Shown piece by piece: positions 22,850 to 34,029 of a stretch of DNA of 64,000 nt. The stretch comes from Thuidium tamariscinum (Eukaryota; Streptophyta; Bryopsida; Hypnales; Thuidiaceae). Numbering within the stretch: position 1 is the first letter of the stretch; the number at the start of each line of letters is the position of its first letter. The notes under the pieces are model-generated. The model did no database searches. It had not been told where the DNA came from and worked only from the letters and a program-made list of their open reading frames with translations. The position numbers and the translations under genes are program-made. The stretch lies in contig OX344749.2 of assembly GCA_947034885.2 (NCBI GenBank), forward strand, positions 560,501 through 624,500, in the 5' to 3' direction.

Positions 22850-22995
22850 ACAAATGTTGGCGGATATAGAGGCAAATACTAGCACCAATCCAGGTATGAA
22901 AGCAAAGCTAGGCATCAATACAAATCCAGATATCAACATAGATCCACGCTATCCGCATAGATCCGAGTATCTGTATATCAGCACAGATTTGGATA
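22850..22995 (+). repeat. Degenerate 18-bp tandem repeat
   Basis: Units such as ATCAATACAAATCCAGAT, ATCAACATAGATCCACGC and TATCCGCATAGATCCGAG follow each other at 18-bp spacing. The 122-codon open frame over it (22755-23123) is kept open by the period being divisible by three. Confidence 0.6.
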
Positions 22996-22999
22996 AATA

Positions 23000-24381
23000 T
23001 AGGTGGATATCAGTTGAAAGCTTGTCGGGTCTTGATATTGGCGGATGTCAGTTGGAAACTCGCCATGTATCGAGTGTAGTGGATATCTATTGGAACCTTG
23101 CCGAGTATCTACAAGTCGCCTGAAACCATTGGCTAGGGCATTTGTGTTCTTCCCTTTTGCGTTTCCTTTGTGATTGATTTGTGTTTTCTGGAGATTTCTG
23201 CGTCTACCTTGCATGTGATTTGTGTGGTTGAGTGTTGTCCAGCGATTTCAGACAACTTGTGAGTGCGAGTGATTTGTAAGTGATCACTACTGATTTTTCA
23301 TCGCGAGTGATTTGCGTGTGATTCTAGGCAATTTCAACTTCTGATTTGTGTGTGCAAGTTTGGTGCATCAAATGTAATCTGAACCGGAGCTCTTCCAAAC
23401 TTGTTTGTGAGTGTGTGAGCCATCCGACCTTCTGAGTGAGTGAGGCATCCAAACTTGTGAGCGAATGAATGAGCGTAGAGGCGAGGCGTTAAAGTACGTT
23501 GAGCGTGGTGGCGAGGCGATTGGTGGAGTGAGCGACGAAGGCTCAGTCTGCCAGAGGGAAGAACAGTGGACATCATTGTCGACCAAGGCTTGCTCCATAT
23601 GTTTTTTGGTAATGCTCTAGACAATTTTGCGTATATTTGGATGTTGTGTGAATTATGCGTGGAGTGTTTATGGGGAGGTTGATTTCGGGGTGGTGGGTGG
23701 TTAGGGTTAGAGGAGGGTGATTTTTTGCATACTAGGGATTTGGTGGCCGCTATTGTGTGCCAGATTGTATTGGACTGAGAGGCGTTTTGAGCAAGTGTGG
23801 AGGCGAGTCAATTGTGGGGCACTTTCAACACACGTGGAGGCCTTTTCTGGATTCACAAAGAGTTTGACAACACACACAAACTTGTTGCGTGAAGGCAAAG
23901 CCAGTTCATTAATTCGGAATAAGGTTTGTTCAATTTTCCTTCTGATGTTTTTGTAGGTTTAGGGTTGTTGTGTGGAGGATTTGTTTAGAGCAACTAATGT
24001 CTAAGTTGTAAAGATTGTGCAACCCTGAAATTGCTGCACATGATGTCGGGTTTAAGGTAGGGTATCTAGACCATGAAACATCGTAGAGTTTCTGTACTTT
24101 AGGACTCAGAGTCCCTCACATCTATCATTCAGCTCTAATTGAGAATCCAAAAAATAGTGGATCGTTTGACTTTAGGGTTGAAGAAGCACTAGTGAGTCCA
24201 CCATCCCAAGTTCTTTGGACCTCACACCTCTTGTGTTTCAATGTTGTTTGCAACCTAATTAGAAGTGGACTGTCTTGGTACTGTAGCGTCCAGCTTCTAT
24301 TGATGTGTTGCACTGTTGTGCTTTTGGGGACATAGAGGGTTGGATGTTGTTTGGTGGGGTGGTGGAAGGTCCATAGTTACG
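23000..24381. other. Non-coding stretch upstream of the broken gene at 24382
   Basis: The region is GT-rich with repeated GTGAGTG/GTGATTTG motifs at 23220-23480. An open frame at 23717-23922, ending before AAG|GTTTGT, could be an upstream exon of the remnant at 24382. No domain or matching acceptor supports this, so it is not called. Confidence 0.4.
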
Positions 24382-25421
24382 ATGACTTCAGAAGTTTCCG
24401 TGTTTCCAGGTTCACTAGTGAAGCTTGGTGAGGTAGATGTCCGAGAGCTCAATTGTTCGTCTCCTTTTATTATCAATAAGAGAGGCTTAAATGCACCCTT
24501 GAGTCCTGGTGCTAGCAAGGCTGTGTACCTTAAAGCATTATCTACAGGGACAAATGTAGAGGCAATCATAAGTCCATCACGGCAAAATTCAGGTCAATAT
24601 GAGATTCTTCGTCTTTTGCAACGTATGAGAGCTGAGCAAGCAGAGCATAAAGAACAAGTGGCAGAGCTTAAAGAACAAGTGTAATTTGGTTAAGCTATTT
24701 GGGCGGTTTGTCACCCTTGTTGGCTATATTCGATGTCATCAGGGTCTTTATGAGTTTATGGAAGACTTGAACAAAGTTTCTAAATAGCAATTGACGATGA
24801 AAGGAGGGGATTGGCCCAAACTTGCAGATCGTGCCCAACATATGTCAAAGAAAAGGAACACTATAAGAAACTCATGTTTTAGATGACGGATTTTAGGTGA
24901 CATCTAATGTAGTAACTTGTGTTTTTATATCAACAATGATGTCCGCCATAACATCTTGATATTATGGCGGACATCATTGTTGACATAAAAACACAAGTTA
25001 TTACATTAGATGTCACCTAAAATCCGTCATCTAAAACATGAGTTTCTTATAGTGGAAGCATGGGATGTATAGTTTCTACAATCTATTGCATGAAGATAAT
25101 GGTGAAGAATGTGAAGAGAAAAAAAGATGTCTGGCGGCTGTGCACAGATTGGTGGGGCCTTCTGTAGAAGGTAAAGGTGTGCAGGATTGTATTGATGCGT
25201 GTCAGAAAATGAGTGAACGAGATGATGCAGGCCATCCTATTTCATGTGCTAGCAAGGAGAAGAGGAAGGAAATGTTTGTCAAATTCAAGAAAATGATGGT
25301 GGAGGATAAATTGCCAGATTGCTACAACACACCACGTTTCAAAGCACTTTTAGGTGCTAGCATGTTGTACTATGAGGGAAAAGATTTTGGTACACCTACC
25401 CCTCCAGTACAGATTCCTTGA
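24382..25421 (+). pseudogene. Broken gene for an unrecognised protein, split by a CACTA MITE
   Basis: The first part (MTSEVSVFPGSL..., 24382-24684) ends in a charged heptad-like stretch, MRAEQAEHKEQVAELKEQV, that looks coiled-coil. After a one-base frame change the reading continues CNLVKLFGRFVTLVGY, meets an in-frame TAG at about 24786, then continues MKGGDWPKLADRAQHMSKKR. At 24859 a 196-bp MITE intervenes. Removing it and one GAA joins SKKRKHGMYSFYNLL in the same frame through to the stop at 25421 (...TPTPPVQIP). The C-terminal part is Lys/Glu/Cys-rich (DCIDACQKMSE, EKRKEMFVKFKKMM). I do not recognise the family; a transposon-borne or captured gene is possible. Frame continuity across the MITE is the main evidence it once coded. 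Confidence 0.6.
24859..25054. mobile_element. CACTA-type (En/Spm-like) palindromic MITE with GAA target duplication
   Basis: A nearly perfect 196-bp palindrome has CACTATAAGAAACTCATG at one end and CATGAGTTTCTTATAGTG at the other. The two arms (about 95 bp each) are almost identical, with a centre near TAACATCTTGATATTATGG. It is flanked on both sides by the 3-bp repeat GAA (24856-24858 and 25055-25057). The CACTA terminus and 3-bp duplication are established hallmarks of the CACTA superfamily. It interrupts a former reading frame. The near-perfect symmetry suggests recent insertion. Confidence 0.93.
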
Positions 25422-25429
25422 GTTCTGAG

Positions 25430-26130
25430 AATGCTGGAGGCATGAAGCTGGAGTGTAAATTTTGTTATGGTTGAGTAATCTCAAGTGATACTTAGATAGT
25501 GTACAGATTTTATGTATGTAGTGGATACTCTTCTTTGATTGAACGGAAGCTGATTTTTCTTGCCAGAGATGATTAGAATTTGACTTCATGCATTTAGGAA
25601 GACATTCATGAGGCTTAGGCAGTGGCTCACTTGACGATTTGTATTATCAGCTCTGTTTTAAATTGTGGCCAAACTAGCCTGTGGAGTTGCAATAATAGGC
25701 TATTGTTATATTTGACAAATGACTTGATTTGCAATATAGGCTACTTTGGAGGATCTACACACAGGCTGAGGATACTCTAGAGAGTCTTCATTTGAAATAG
25801 CCAAGAGCCACCTAACATCATGAAGGAATGCAGTTTGTGTCATTCATGACCCTGATGAAAGCTCCAGTTCACCATCGCTAGAGAGACAAAGTCAGGCTTG
25901 GTTGCTGAAATTCACGGCTGATTTGTTCTGTGGTAGGGATATTGCACTTAAGGCTGAGAATTACTCCCTCAGAGCTTGGTCTCAGATCAGATGTGATGCT
26001 TTGAGGATACTAGTGTTCCAAGACATTGAACTATCCTAGCAAAACTAGCAGTGATGCCCATGTCCAAATCTTTTCCCTTGAAATGGGTCCATTCCGGTAA
26101 TATCTCAATTTTGAGCCTAAGATAAAACAT
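25430..26130. other. Non-coding stretch between remnant and thioesterase gene
   Basis: No exon series was found on either strand. It may include 3'UTR of the thioesterase gene, whose stop is at 26138-26140 on the minus strand. Confidence 0.5.
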
Positions 26131-26137
26131 CATGTTT

Positions 26138-29100
26138 CTAGAGCTTGGCATGGAGACCGTTTTCTTTTGGTGGTGTCGGAAGAACTCGTATGATTCCTTC
26201 TTGAGCTAGTGACGCTACCAGCTGCACAGTGCACACCCATATTATCCATGATCAACTACTATGGATTGAAGCATGGGTTTTACAATCAGGTTTCAAATTC
26301 CTGAAATCAATATGTACAGTAAGCCCCAAAACAAATCAATTAAAGACTGAGGGCTAATCAGTGAGAAGATGATGTACCTCACCACTTTGAGTATAGACTC
26401 GACCCAAGCACAGACCACGTGAATTGCATGCACGGTGGCTCTCCGTCTGAATCAATGTACAGGCACATCCATACAAATTGTTTTAGCTTCTGATAGATTA
26501 GAGAATCAAAAATGGCATAATCGAGAAGCTGGACTCTAGACTCTGTGTGCTGTTTCACAAAGGCCAAAATCCCCATATTATAAAATAATAGTAGTTTAAA
26601 GTTAACCCTGAAACGTCTCAATCCTTTTTTGAATTTTTGCGCATTTTCGCTTATAGCTTTGTATAGATATATCATTTACCAGAATTTAATGAATTTGGTC
26701 ATTAATTAAGGTTGTCTTTTCTAGATTTAAGTGTTACATTTGATAAATGAAGAGTTAATTGGATGAAACAGTGCCTTGAAGCCCTCTGTTCATCGTCCAG
26801 AATATGGACGTCGGAGCGCTTCAGGGTTAAACTGCTATTGTGTGTAGTGCAATTCTAGTTACAGATGCCTAGAACAGGGTTTTCAATAATTCAAGACAGT
26901 TTCACAAGCTTTTAGACATCATGAAGAGGAATTCTTCATAAGATATGGGACGAATTCCCTCTGGTTGCAGTGATCCAGATTACGCATTTAGGAAAAGAAT
27001 CACATTGCTAAAGACAGGGACATCCAAAACTGCCCCTTTCGTTATTGAGCGTAGTTCCTGCAATTAAATTGATCTCATTTGTGTACATCCTTGTTTGCAA
27101 AATGGAAAATTAAGGATTCCCAAGCACCAAAGAATGCATTATGTGAACACCTTAAGAAGTATAAGGGTGAATTTTCCAAGGCAGATGCTCTAAAACATCA
27201 TTTCTTTACAGTAGGACTAACACCAGCGGACCATTGGATGACCCAGCACCCGGTGATTTTAGTTGAATTCCCTACCTTAATGGAAGGACACAATGAATAA
27301 GCTTATGCAGGTTGGTTTGTGCCATATGAAAGTAAATACACATCAGAGGAATGTAATGTAATGCATAGTACCACAAAAAGAAGATAATCGTCGACTCGAA
27401 AGGGTCGGTGAAACCATATCCTGCACCATGTCAAAGCCAAAGCTGAATGTCAATGAAGATACTGTTCTACAAACAGATAGACAACCACAAAAGAAATCAG
27501 TAGGTTTTGGTTGTTTTAAGGTTAGGGTTCTAGGGCATTACGAGTGATCGATGCTGGAACCAATGACTGGATGTTTGTTCACCACCATGGTGTGTGGCAT
27601 CATTGCAGTCTCCAGAAACGACCAATCAAAAGTGTAGCCTGCTGCACATCTGATTGAATCATCCCACTTAGTAATTCTGATTTTTTTATATTAAGACAAC
27701 GCTGGTTCAAATTCTTAAACTCAAAAGCATTCCTTTCTTAATATATGCAGATGCGTGCCGGTTTCGGTCCCTAGCTATTTCCCAACTGAAGGCTCAATGT
27801 ACGTACCTGTGGAGGGTTTCATCATCGCCTAGTTTCCCGTTTGTCCGCACCCATAATCTTTGACTGCATGAGAATCCATGTCCATCAAGTCCTCAGTCAG
27901 GCACTTGCTGAAGAAAGTCTTGGCAGCCGTGGGCCATGGAATGTTTGCAGCTGATGCTAAGTGAGATTTCTACATATCCTGTTAATGTTGTCAATATGCT
28001 TGTTTGATATGACTTGGTACTACTGTGCATTCGATGTTCCACTAGTAATGAATTGTTTCTACTACATTGCACCTAATTCCTGTTTGATAGTCATGCAAAC
28101 GTACCGAGGCTCTTGAGGTTCCAAGGTAAGTCGACTCCGACGATAGAAATACCTCAAGTCCAATGTTTCGCTCATTTTCAAGCATGCAATAGCTGGCAGC
28201 CGGATGAATCTAGCAGTGACAGCTCAAGGTCAGATTGAGACTGGATTGAGGTTCAGTCGTTAAATTCTACTTGATGGACATAATAGCAGGTCGCCATCAA
28301 ACTACTCAATCGAATGCAAAGACTTGAAATCAAAGTCATAACAAGGTTTTTTAGTAAAAATAAGGCTGACGATTTCTGGAACGATTGGACAACATCATTC
28401 AAAAAGATCTTTCCCAGTATCCAGAGTCTGCCACAATGATCATACGAAGGCCTCATTTTGTATTATGGAGAGGCCTCTGTAATTATGCGATTCCAGGGAG
28501 ACCTTAGAGAGGATTCTTTTTTGTGGTAATGTCTAAAAGTTCCTGAAACACTCTTATTATTCAAGACCTTTCTGAACAGACAACACTAAATCCTCCAAAA
28601 CACTAAATCCTCCAAAACATACACCCATCACATAATTGCATGCTGAACAAAACTTCGTATGAATGCAGACCAATGACGGTTCAAAGCTTACTCATGTGCA
28701 GGGACACTCACTCAGGAAGGTTTGTGTCATTACAAACCGGCCCCAGCAGTTCTTCATAAGTGGGGAGCTGCAACCATGACCCATGTTTGGACATTAAACT
28801 AGTGACTACCGTTATTCTCTTTCATGTATGATTCACTAGTTTTCCAATTTAATGCTAATTCAAACACCACATACTAGGTACCAGTTGATGAACACCATTC
28901 GCTGATCTCATGTTGATCACTTTTTGATCAGCAAATTGTTGCTTGCATCAGTATTCACTTAAACCTTGAAGGGTGTGACCCTATCACGAAGGTAGTCAGT
29001 CAAAAAACGATCAGATTCTCGGATGAATAGGTGCATTCTTTGTTTCTACAGTTCCCTTTAAAATCATTCATTGGACACTAATAGTCCTCAATGCCCGTAC

Positions 29101-32100
29101 TGAGTTAGAAGCTTCTTAAACGGGGTTCCAGGGTTCAGATTTTTAACCGAGAATTCATTTATTATAGGTATGCTATAAGATGTTACATTAAATCGTGGAA
29201 ACCATTAAAATAAATGAAAGGTGTCGTGTACAGGTCACGGGAAGAAATAGTCAGAAGACAAAAGGGCAATTTGGTACCTAAAATTCATGTTTTGCACTCA
29301 GTAGAATTAATGATTATCCACCTGTAGTAACTAAGCCTTTTGAGTGAGATGTTGATTTTGTAATGCGGTTTGCACTGCGAACTGGAAATGTACCTCATTG
29401 GGAGGAGTCGTATTTGGCATAGGATATTGATGCTCAAGTCCCTCTTCGGGTCTCTGCAATTTGTGACATAATGTAGTGAGAACGGTTCAAAAAACGATCT
29501 GCTATAATGCTCTGGAATTCCATCAGGCTGGTGTCCATCAGAAACAATGAAAGGGTCTCAAAGTCCGTGAAGTAGATTTACCTGAAAAGATGCATACATG
29601 GCAAAGCATACTTTGCCTTTCTGTGTGGCTTGCACGTGTCGTGTTGCAAATGTCCGACCACTCCGAGTCCTCTCCACCTTGAAAAAAATGGGTACTGCAG
29701 AGAAGAGTCGTTTGAATTTGAAAAACCTCAATCTCATGCCAACAATATTTTGGTTTCCAACCTATGAACCCAAGCTTCATTACTGGAACCTGAAATTGGG
29801 GGCATCTACTGTAATGTGTTGATTTTGTGATGGACAATTAGGTTCACCACTTTGAAATGAGAGAGGACAAGATAAAGAACGTACAAGAAGAGATCCCACC
29901 GAGGATAAAGTATGAATGAAGACTGTGGACAACGAGGGCAGGCTCAACTGTCTTGGACGCAGCGCCCAAAGCCTGCACAAATTTGAATCTTTTGAATTCA
30001 TTTCTGGGCTTCAATAGATGAGATTGAGAAGCTAAAAAGAGAAATTCAGGTACATGTCCTGTAACAAGATCAAATGCTGTGGAGAGAAATTAAATTAATT
30101 CCCTCACCAGGCCCACCATGCGGCCTCCATACATGTTACCCCAGAATGTGGGTGCTTCAGGCATGGAATGAGCTTTAAACAAGTCATCCTGGCATGTGCA
30201 CAAGCATTGACGTTAGACAGAGAGCAGGTCTGACTGTCAAAGATCGTGGATTTATAAGCATAGCCATTTTGGAAGTTGAATGAAGTAATGTATCCGGCCA
30301 TCATGCATGCACACGGAATTTTCAACAAGAGGCCAACCACATCAGAAGAAAATTTATGGAAAGACTATGAAGTGGAAGTGGAAGCATACTACAGGAACAG
30401 CTAGAAAGATTGAAGACACCCGTTTATTCATTCGGGCATGCTAACAGCGTCCTATGCGGCCCATGAAAGATATATTGTCGATAAACAAGCCATTAATCTT
30501 CTTTCTTACATGTACTATTGCTTGAAAGGGTTTTGGGTTTTTTGGGTTTTAGGGTTTAGGGTATTTTGCCTGCCTTTGCTATAGTGTAGCAACGCCTAGA
30601 TTATCATTACTATTATGTATTGTCATGTGATTGATTCCTGAAACTCACCTCTATGAATTCCAGTTGTAACAGTCGTTCCACAGTGGACAATTCTCCAGGT
30701 TCGTGTCTCCATGTTGATGCCGGAGAAAGATATGGAGCTTGCTCATGGGGGATCACAACACACGAAACCTGGCGTTGTGAATCAATAAGATCATTCAATA
30801 ACGGAGAAGCTCAAATGACATGCAAGACAAACTCTGTAAGTGAATGAGCAACCATGTTCACTGATCATGCATACCTCCGAGCGAGCAATTATATCATGCT
30901 CGTGGAGTGTCTTCTCTGGTGCCACGGAAGCTGCATGCCAATCCAGACACAGTGAAATTCATCCTCAAAAAAAAATGCAAGAGACTTTTGAAAACTGTGC
31001 ACACAGTGAAAATTCCTGTCATGCAGTCATTGCAAAAAAATAATCAAGGAAATAAAAAATTGAATGTACAGTCAGCTACTCTCTCTAGAACTTCAATTCT
31101 CATGTTAGAAGCACAATAGATATAAAGTCAGCAAAAAGTGCGTGTGATGCACTACTAACGAATCATACCGTGAATTCAGCAGCCTGTAATACTGTGCTCA
31201 AGGTTAAGTTTGATCATTCACACCAGACTACTTCAAATCGTCTACACATATCTTCCAGTTTCTTTTTGAGTCAAGAGCAAAGGCGATTCATACCTTGGCC
31301 AAAGTGATTGCCCGGTGATAGATGCTTTTTTGAGTCCTTGTCTGATATCTTTAAGATTATGTCAGCCTGCAATGGAAAGAAATTCAGAACGGAAATCAAT
31401 TTCAGCAGAATAACATTTTAACAACAATGTGCATGGATTGGTCTGAGATATAAAATTCATAACCTTCTACTGAAGTAATTGACCTACTAATAGATTTCCA
31501 TCTCCACCATTGCTTACCTAACTGTAATTAACCTCTAAAAAGTGCTAATTCTACTGAAAATACTGTTCAAGAATACCAGCGTTTCTTTAGCATTACTGTT
31601 TCCTGAGCACTACCAAACTCTCAACAGAAACGCAAAACAATCAGTGCCTGAAAACTTAATCTTTGATTTTCCAAAAACAGAGTCTTGAATATTAACAAGA
31701 CAACTCCGAATTTCTATAATCCCCAAATTCACACAGTCAAAACCTCGCCGCAATGCACAAATTGACGTACTAAATACCTCGCCCTTCCAGATAATATATA
31801 ATCCTTCACCCGGTTCGCCTTCTTTAACTATCCACTCACCTGCCCCTGCAACAGATCATCAACAAGCTCCGCATGAGATACAATCAATCAAGTTAGAATA
31901 GAAACGATTGCGTAAACAGATAATGAGCATGTAAACGAATTCTTCACGTCGATTTCGGTACTGTGATTGATAGTACCGAAGTGCCTGAGCTGCGCAGATT
32001 TTGTAATCTGCTCAAATGAAGCTCCCGGGAGACGCTGCAACATTGGCAACGACCCCAACAAATCCAACACTGCACCATAACCAAACATTCATGCGCGCGT

Positions 32101-32259
32101 CAAGGTTAGGACCCAAGATCTCAGCAGGAATTGAAGCCAATCATCTCTCTCCCAACTTGATTTGAACATTGACCACAAGAATTGAATTGAAGCGGGTCAG
32201 GCAAGAGGTCGATAACCTTGCTGAAGCTCAAGAGGGGAGATCACCATAGCCATGGCCAT
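26138..32259 (-). CDS. Acyl-CoA thioesterase II with N-terminal cNMP-binding-like domain, peroxisomal
   Basis: This enzyme hydrolyses fatty acyl-CoA to free acid and CoA. The 17 minus-strand exons are 32259-32217, 32069-31977, 31845-31778, 31366-31294, 30930-30875, 30768-30649, 30188-30108, 29972-29900, 29694-29582, 29453-29394, 28542-28503, 28192-28105, 27863-27807, 27649-27542, 27420-27372, 26446-26378 and 26221-26138. Phases all agree and give 424 residues, the usual plant length. Residues about 15-110 form the cNMP-like domain (VLDLLGSLPMLQRLPG, GEWIVKEGEPGEGLYIIWKG). The first hot-dog has MPEAPTFWGNMYGG and VVHSLHSYF. The second has FDWSFLETAM, SSIDHSIWFHRPFRVD and LVASLAQEG. Asp330, Ser354 and Gln404 match the Asp/Thr/Gln triad of E. 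coli TesB. The C-terminal AKL is a peroxisomal PTS1-type signal. Exon 11 (28542-28503) is weak and contains an in-frame TAA (28506-28504). The start in exon 1 is tentative; ATG at 32088 is an alternative. Confidence 0.88.
26606..26826 (+). mobile_element. 221-bp CCCTGAA MITE, copy B, perfect TTAA flanks
   Basis: It begins CCCTGAAACGTCTC after TTAA (26602-26605) and ends GGAGCGCTTCAGGG before TTAA (26827-26830). Length is identical to the inverted copy at 17663-17883. It sits in the thioesterase intron between the exons at 27420-27372 and 26446-26378, so it is probably tolerated. Perfect TTAA on both sides with CCC/GGG ends fits a piggyBac-type non-autonomous element. Confidence 0.85.
28650..28858 (+). 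repeat. Dispersed repeat Y, copy 2 (uninterrupted)
   Basis: This 209-bp segment matches 14496-15117 apart from the MITE present there and a few substitutions. It lies in the thioesterase intron upstream of the small exon at 28542-28503. The high identity indicates recent spread or conversion of this repeat. Confidence 0.85.
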
Positions 32260-32780
32260 GGCTTTACAAGTAATAGCACAAATCCAAAGAAGCTTCGATC
32301 CCCCAATAGAAACGGTCTCAATTGGCTACAGCATGTTTCTTCCAAGAGCTTATGGAATTGAAGTGGCAACGAGAGTTGACTGCTGACAGCGAGCGCGACC
32401 TAGCTACAGGGACGACGAGGTTTCCGAGAAGCTTTATGGTACGAGTTTCAGACAAAAAGGAAGTTGAATTAGACCACACTCACTGTTCACGTCTCTGGAT
32501 AAGTGCAGACAATCTGCTCTCATACTACTTGTATGTATTGTACTTTCTTCCTGCCTTCCTTGCAGAATACTCTACTTTCCACACGCAAGTCGAATGATGT
32601 AAGAGTACTGTATGAAGCTCATTCCAAAAGCAACCAAATATTAGAGTTAATCATAAAGTGCCTGGAATACCGGATCAGGAGTCGGAGTTTGGGAAAAACA
32701 CAGGACCAAACTCCTTGGAACACCAATCCTGAGGTCCAAAGGAGTTTGGTGCTGTGTTTCATTTCTACTATTCTCAGCTA
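32260..32780 (-). promoter_or_regulatory. Upstream region of the thioesterase gene
   Basis: This is where the thioesterase promoter and 5'UTR should lie if the ATG at 32259 is correct. It is less AT-rich than the region beyond 33 kb. No TATA element or other motif stands out. A TA-flanked MITE begins at 32783. Confidence 0.4.
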
Positions 32781-32782
32781 TA

Positions 32783-33055
32783 AGGTGGGTACACCTAAAA
32801 TGGCCACTTATTCTTACTGTGCCTAGTTCCTGTCATCATGCTGTTCAGATTTTTATATAGTCTTGTTGGCAAGTGAAAACATGTTCCAACGCACCAAAGA
32901 ACATAGGATTTGGATACCGTATGCAAAAGTTATTCATGGTCAAAGTCTGTTTTTGAAATGGCCATCTACAATCTGGGTATATGACTGATTTCGGAAATGT
33001 ATGCACATTGTAGATGGCGCTTTAAGGTCAGGTGCCATTTTGGGTGTACCTACCT
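32783..33055. mobile_element. TA-flanked MITE, AGGTGGGTACACC ends, copy 1
   Basis: It starts AGGTGGGTACACCTAAAATG and ends with the inverted CATTTTGGGTGTACCTACCT, with TA on both sides (32781-32782 and 33056-33057). It is 273 bp and non-coding. A related 270-bp copy is at 33734-34003. TA duplication suggests a Tc1/mariner-type family. Confidence 0.8.
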
Positions 33056-33733
33056 TACCTCCCTTTTAACATCCCTGTTTCAAACCCACGTTTCCTTTAC
33101 GATCAATTCTATAGGTCTTCAAGAATTTTTTTTCTAAGTTGTCGGTAAATGGTCACGCTCACTCAATTCTTCCAAGTAGGACTTTCTTTTTGACTTTCTA
33201 GTGCCAAAGTGTAGGAAGAAAAAATTATTTGGCAAAAAAAAAAAAAGTTGTGAAATTTTTTGCTTGAATTATTTAAAAAATCTTGGATGAAATTGCCAAA
33301 TTGACAATGAAAACAAAATTATGAATATGTGATATGTATGAATGTGATATTTTTATTTTAATATGTGGGTGAATGTTAAATTTTGGAGCACCATTACAAC
33401 ATTTTCTATTGGCACTTTGGCGTTTCATCAAAAATGAAAAAAAGAAGCCATGCTTCCAAGTGACAGCGCCCCTTCACAAATTTCCCAAGGTGTTTGGGAT
33501 TCAACATTCCAGGGCCTGAATTGATGTCTAGAATTTTTAAGACTAAAAAAATATGTGCACCAATAATAGTCATTGCCAAAATGCAATATGTTCATTAGGA
33601 CCAAAAAACAACTCAAAACAGCTAAATATTGATACTACAAGGTTTACACAAGGTTTTGACTTTGCCTCTGTGGGTGCTTTCACAGATTGTTTACTATTTT
33701 CCCACTTTTGCCCCTTATGCATCATTCAAGTGA

Positions 33734-34003
33734 AGGTAAGTACTTTTAATACCAATAGAATAAACAATTTAGTATGGTTTCCATTATTGTAATGAAAAAG
33801 TTTTTGTATAGTCTTGTTGGTAGTTAAAAGGGGATTCTCAATTTTCATAGAAAGTGTTTTTGGACATTGTATGAATGAGCTATAAATTTCAAAGTATTGA
33901 AGATAGGTGTTTCTAATACCAATCCTGAATAGGGGTGTATATTTTAGGCAAGAATTTGTAGGAGTTGGTTTTAGAGAGGTGCCAATTTTAGGTGTAGTTA
34001 CCT
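33734..34003. mobile_element. TA-flanked MITE, AGGTRRGTAC ends, copy 2 (diverged)
   Basis: It starts AGGTAAGTACTTTTAATACC and ends TTTTAGGTGTAGTTACCT before TA. The interior shares TATAGTCTTGTTGG and the overall length with 32783-33055. The left flank is GA rather than TA, consistent with decay. Confidence 0.6.
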
Positions 34004-34029
34004 TACTCTTGTTCCATTCCTAGCCTTTG

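Noticed and set aside
22755-23123. 122-codon plus-strand frame
   Set aside because: Explained by an 18-bp tandem repeat keeping one frame open; no domain.
27079-27300. 73-codon plus-strand frame (MCTSLFAKWKIKDSQ...)
   Set aside because: It resembles the tail of a transposon-type protein by eye (short Lys-rich peptide) but has no recognisable motif, and it sits in a thioesterase intron.
27863-28260. Possible small three-exon plus-strand gene starting MSIKSSVRHLLKKVL
   Set aside because: It lies just beside and antisense to thioesterase exons with strong family similarity; one of its splice sites is poor and the peptide matches nothing.
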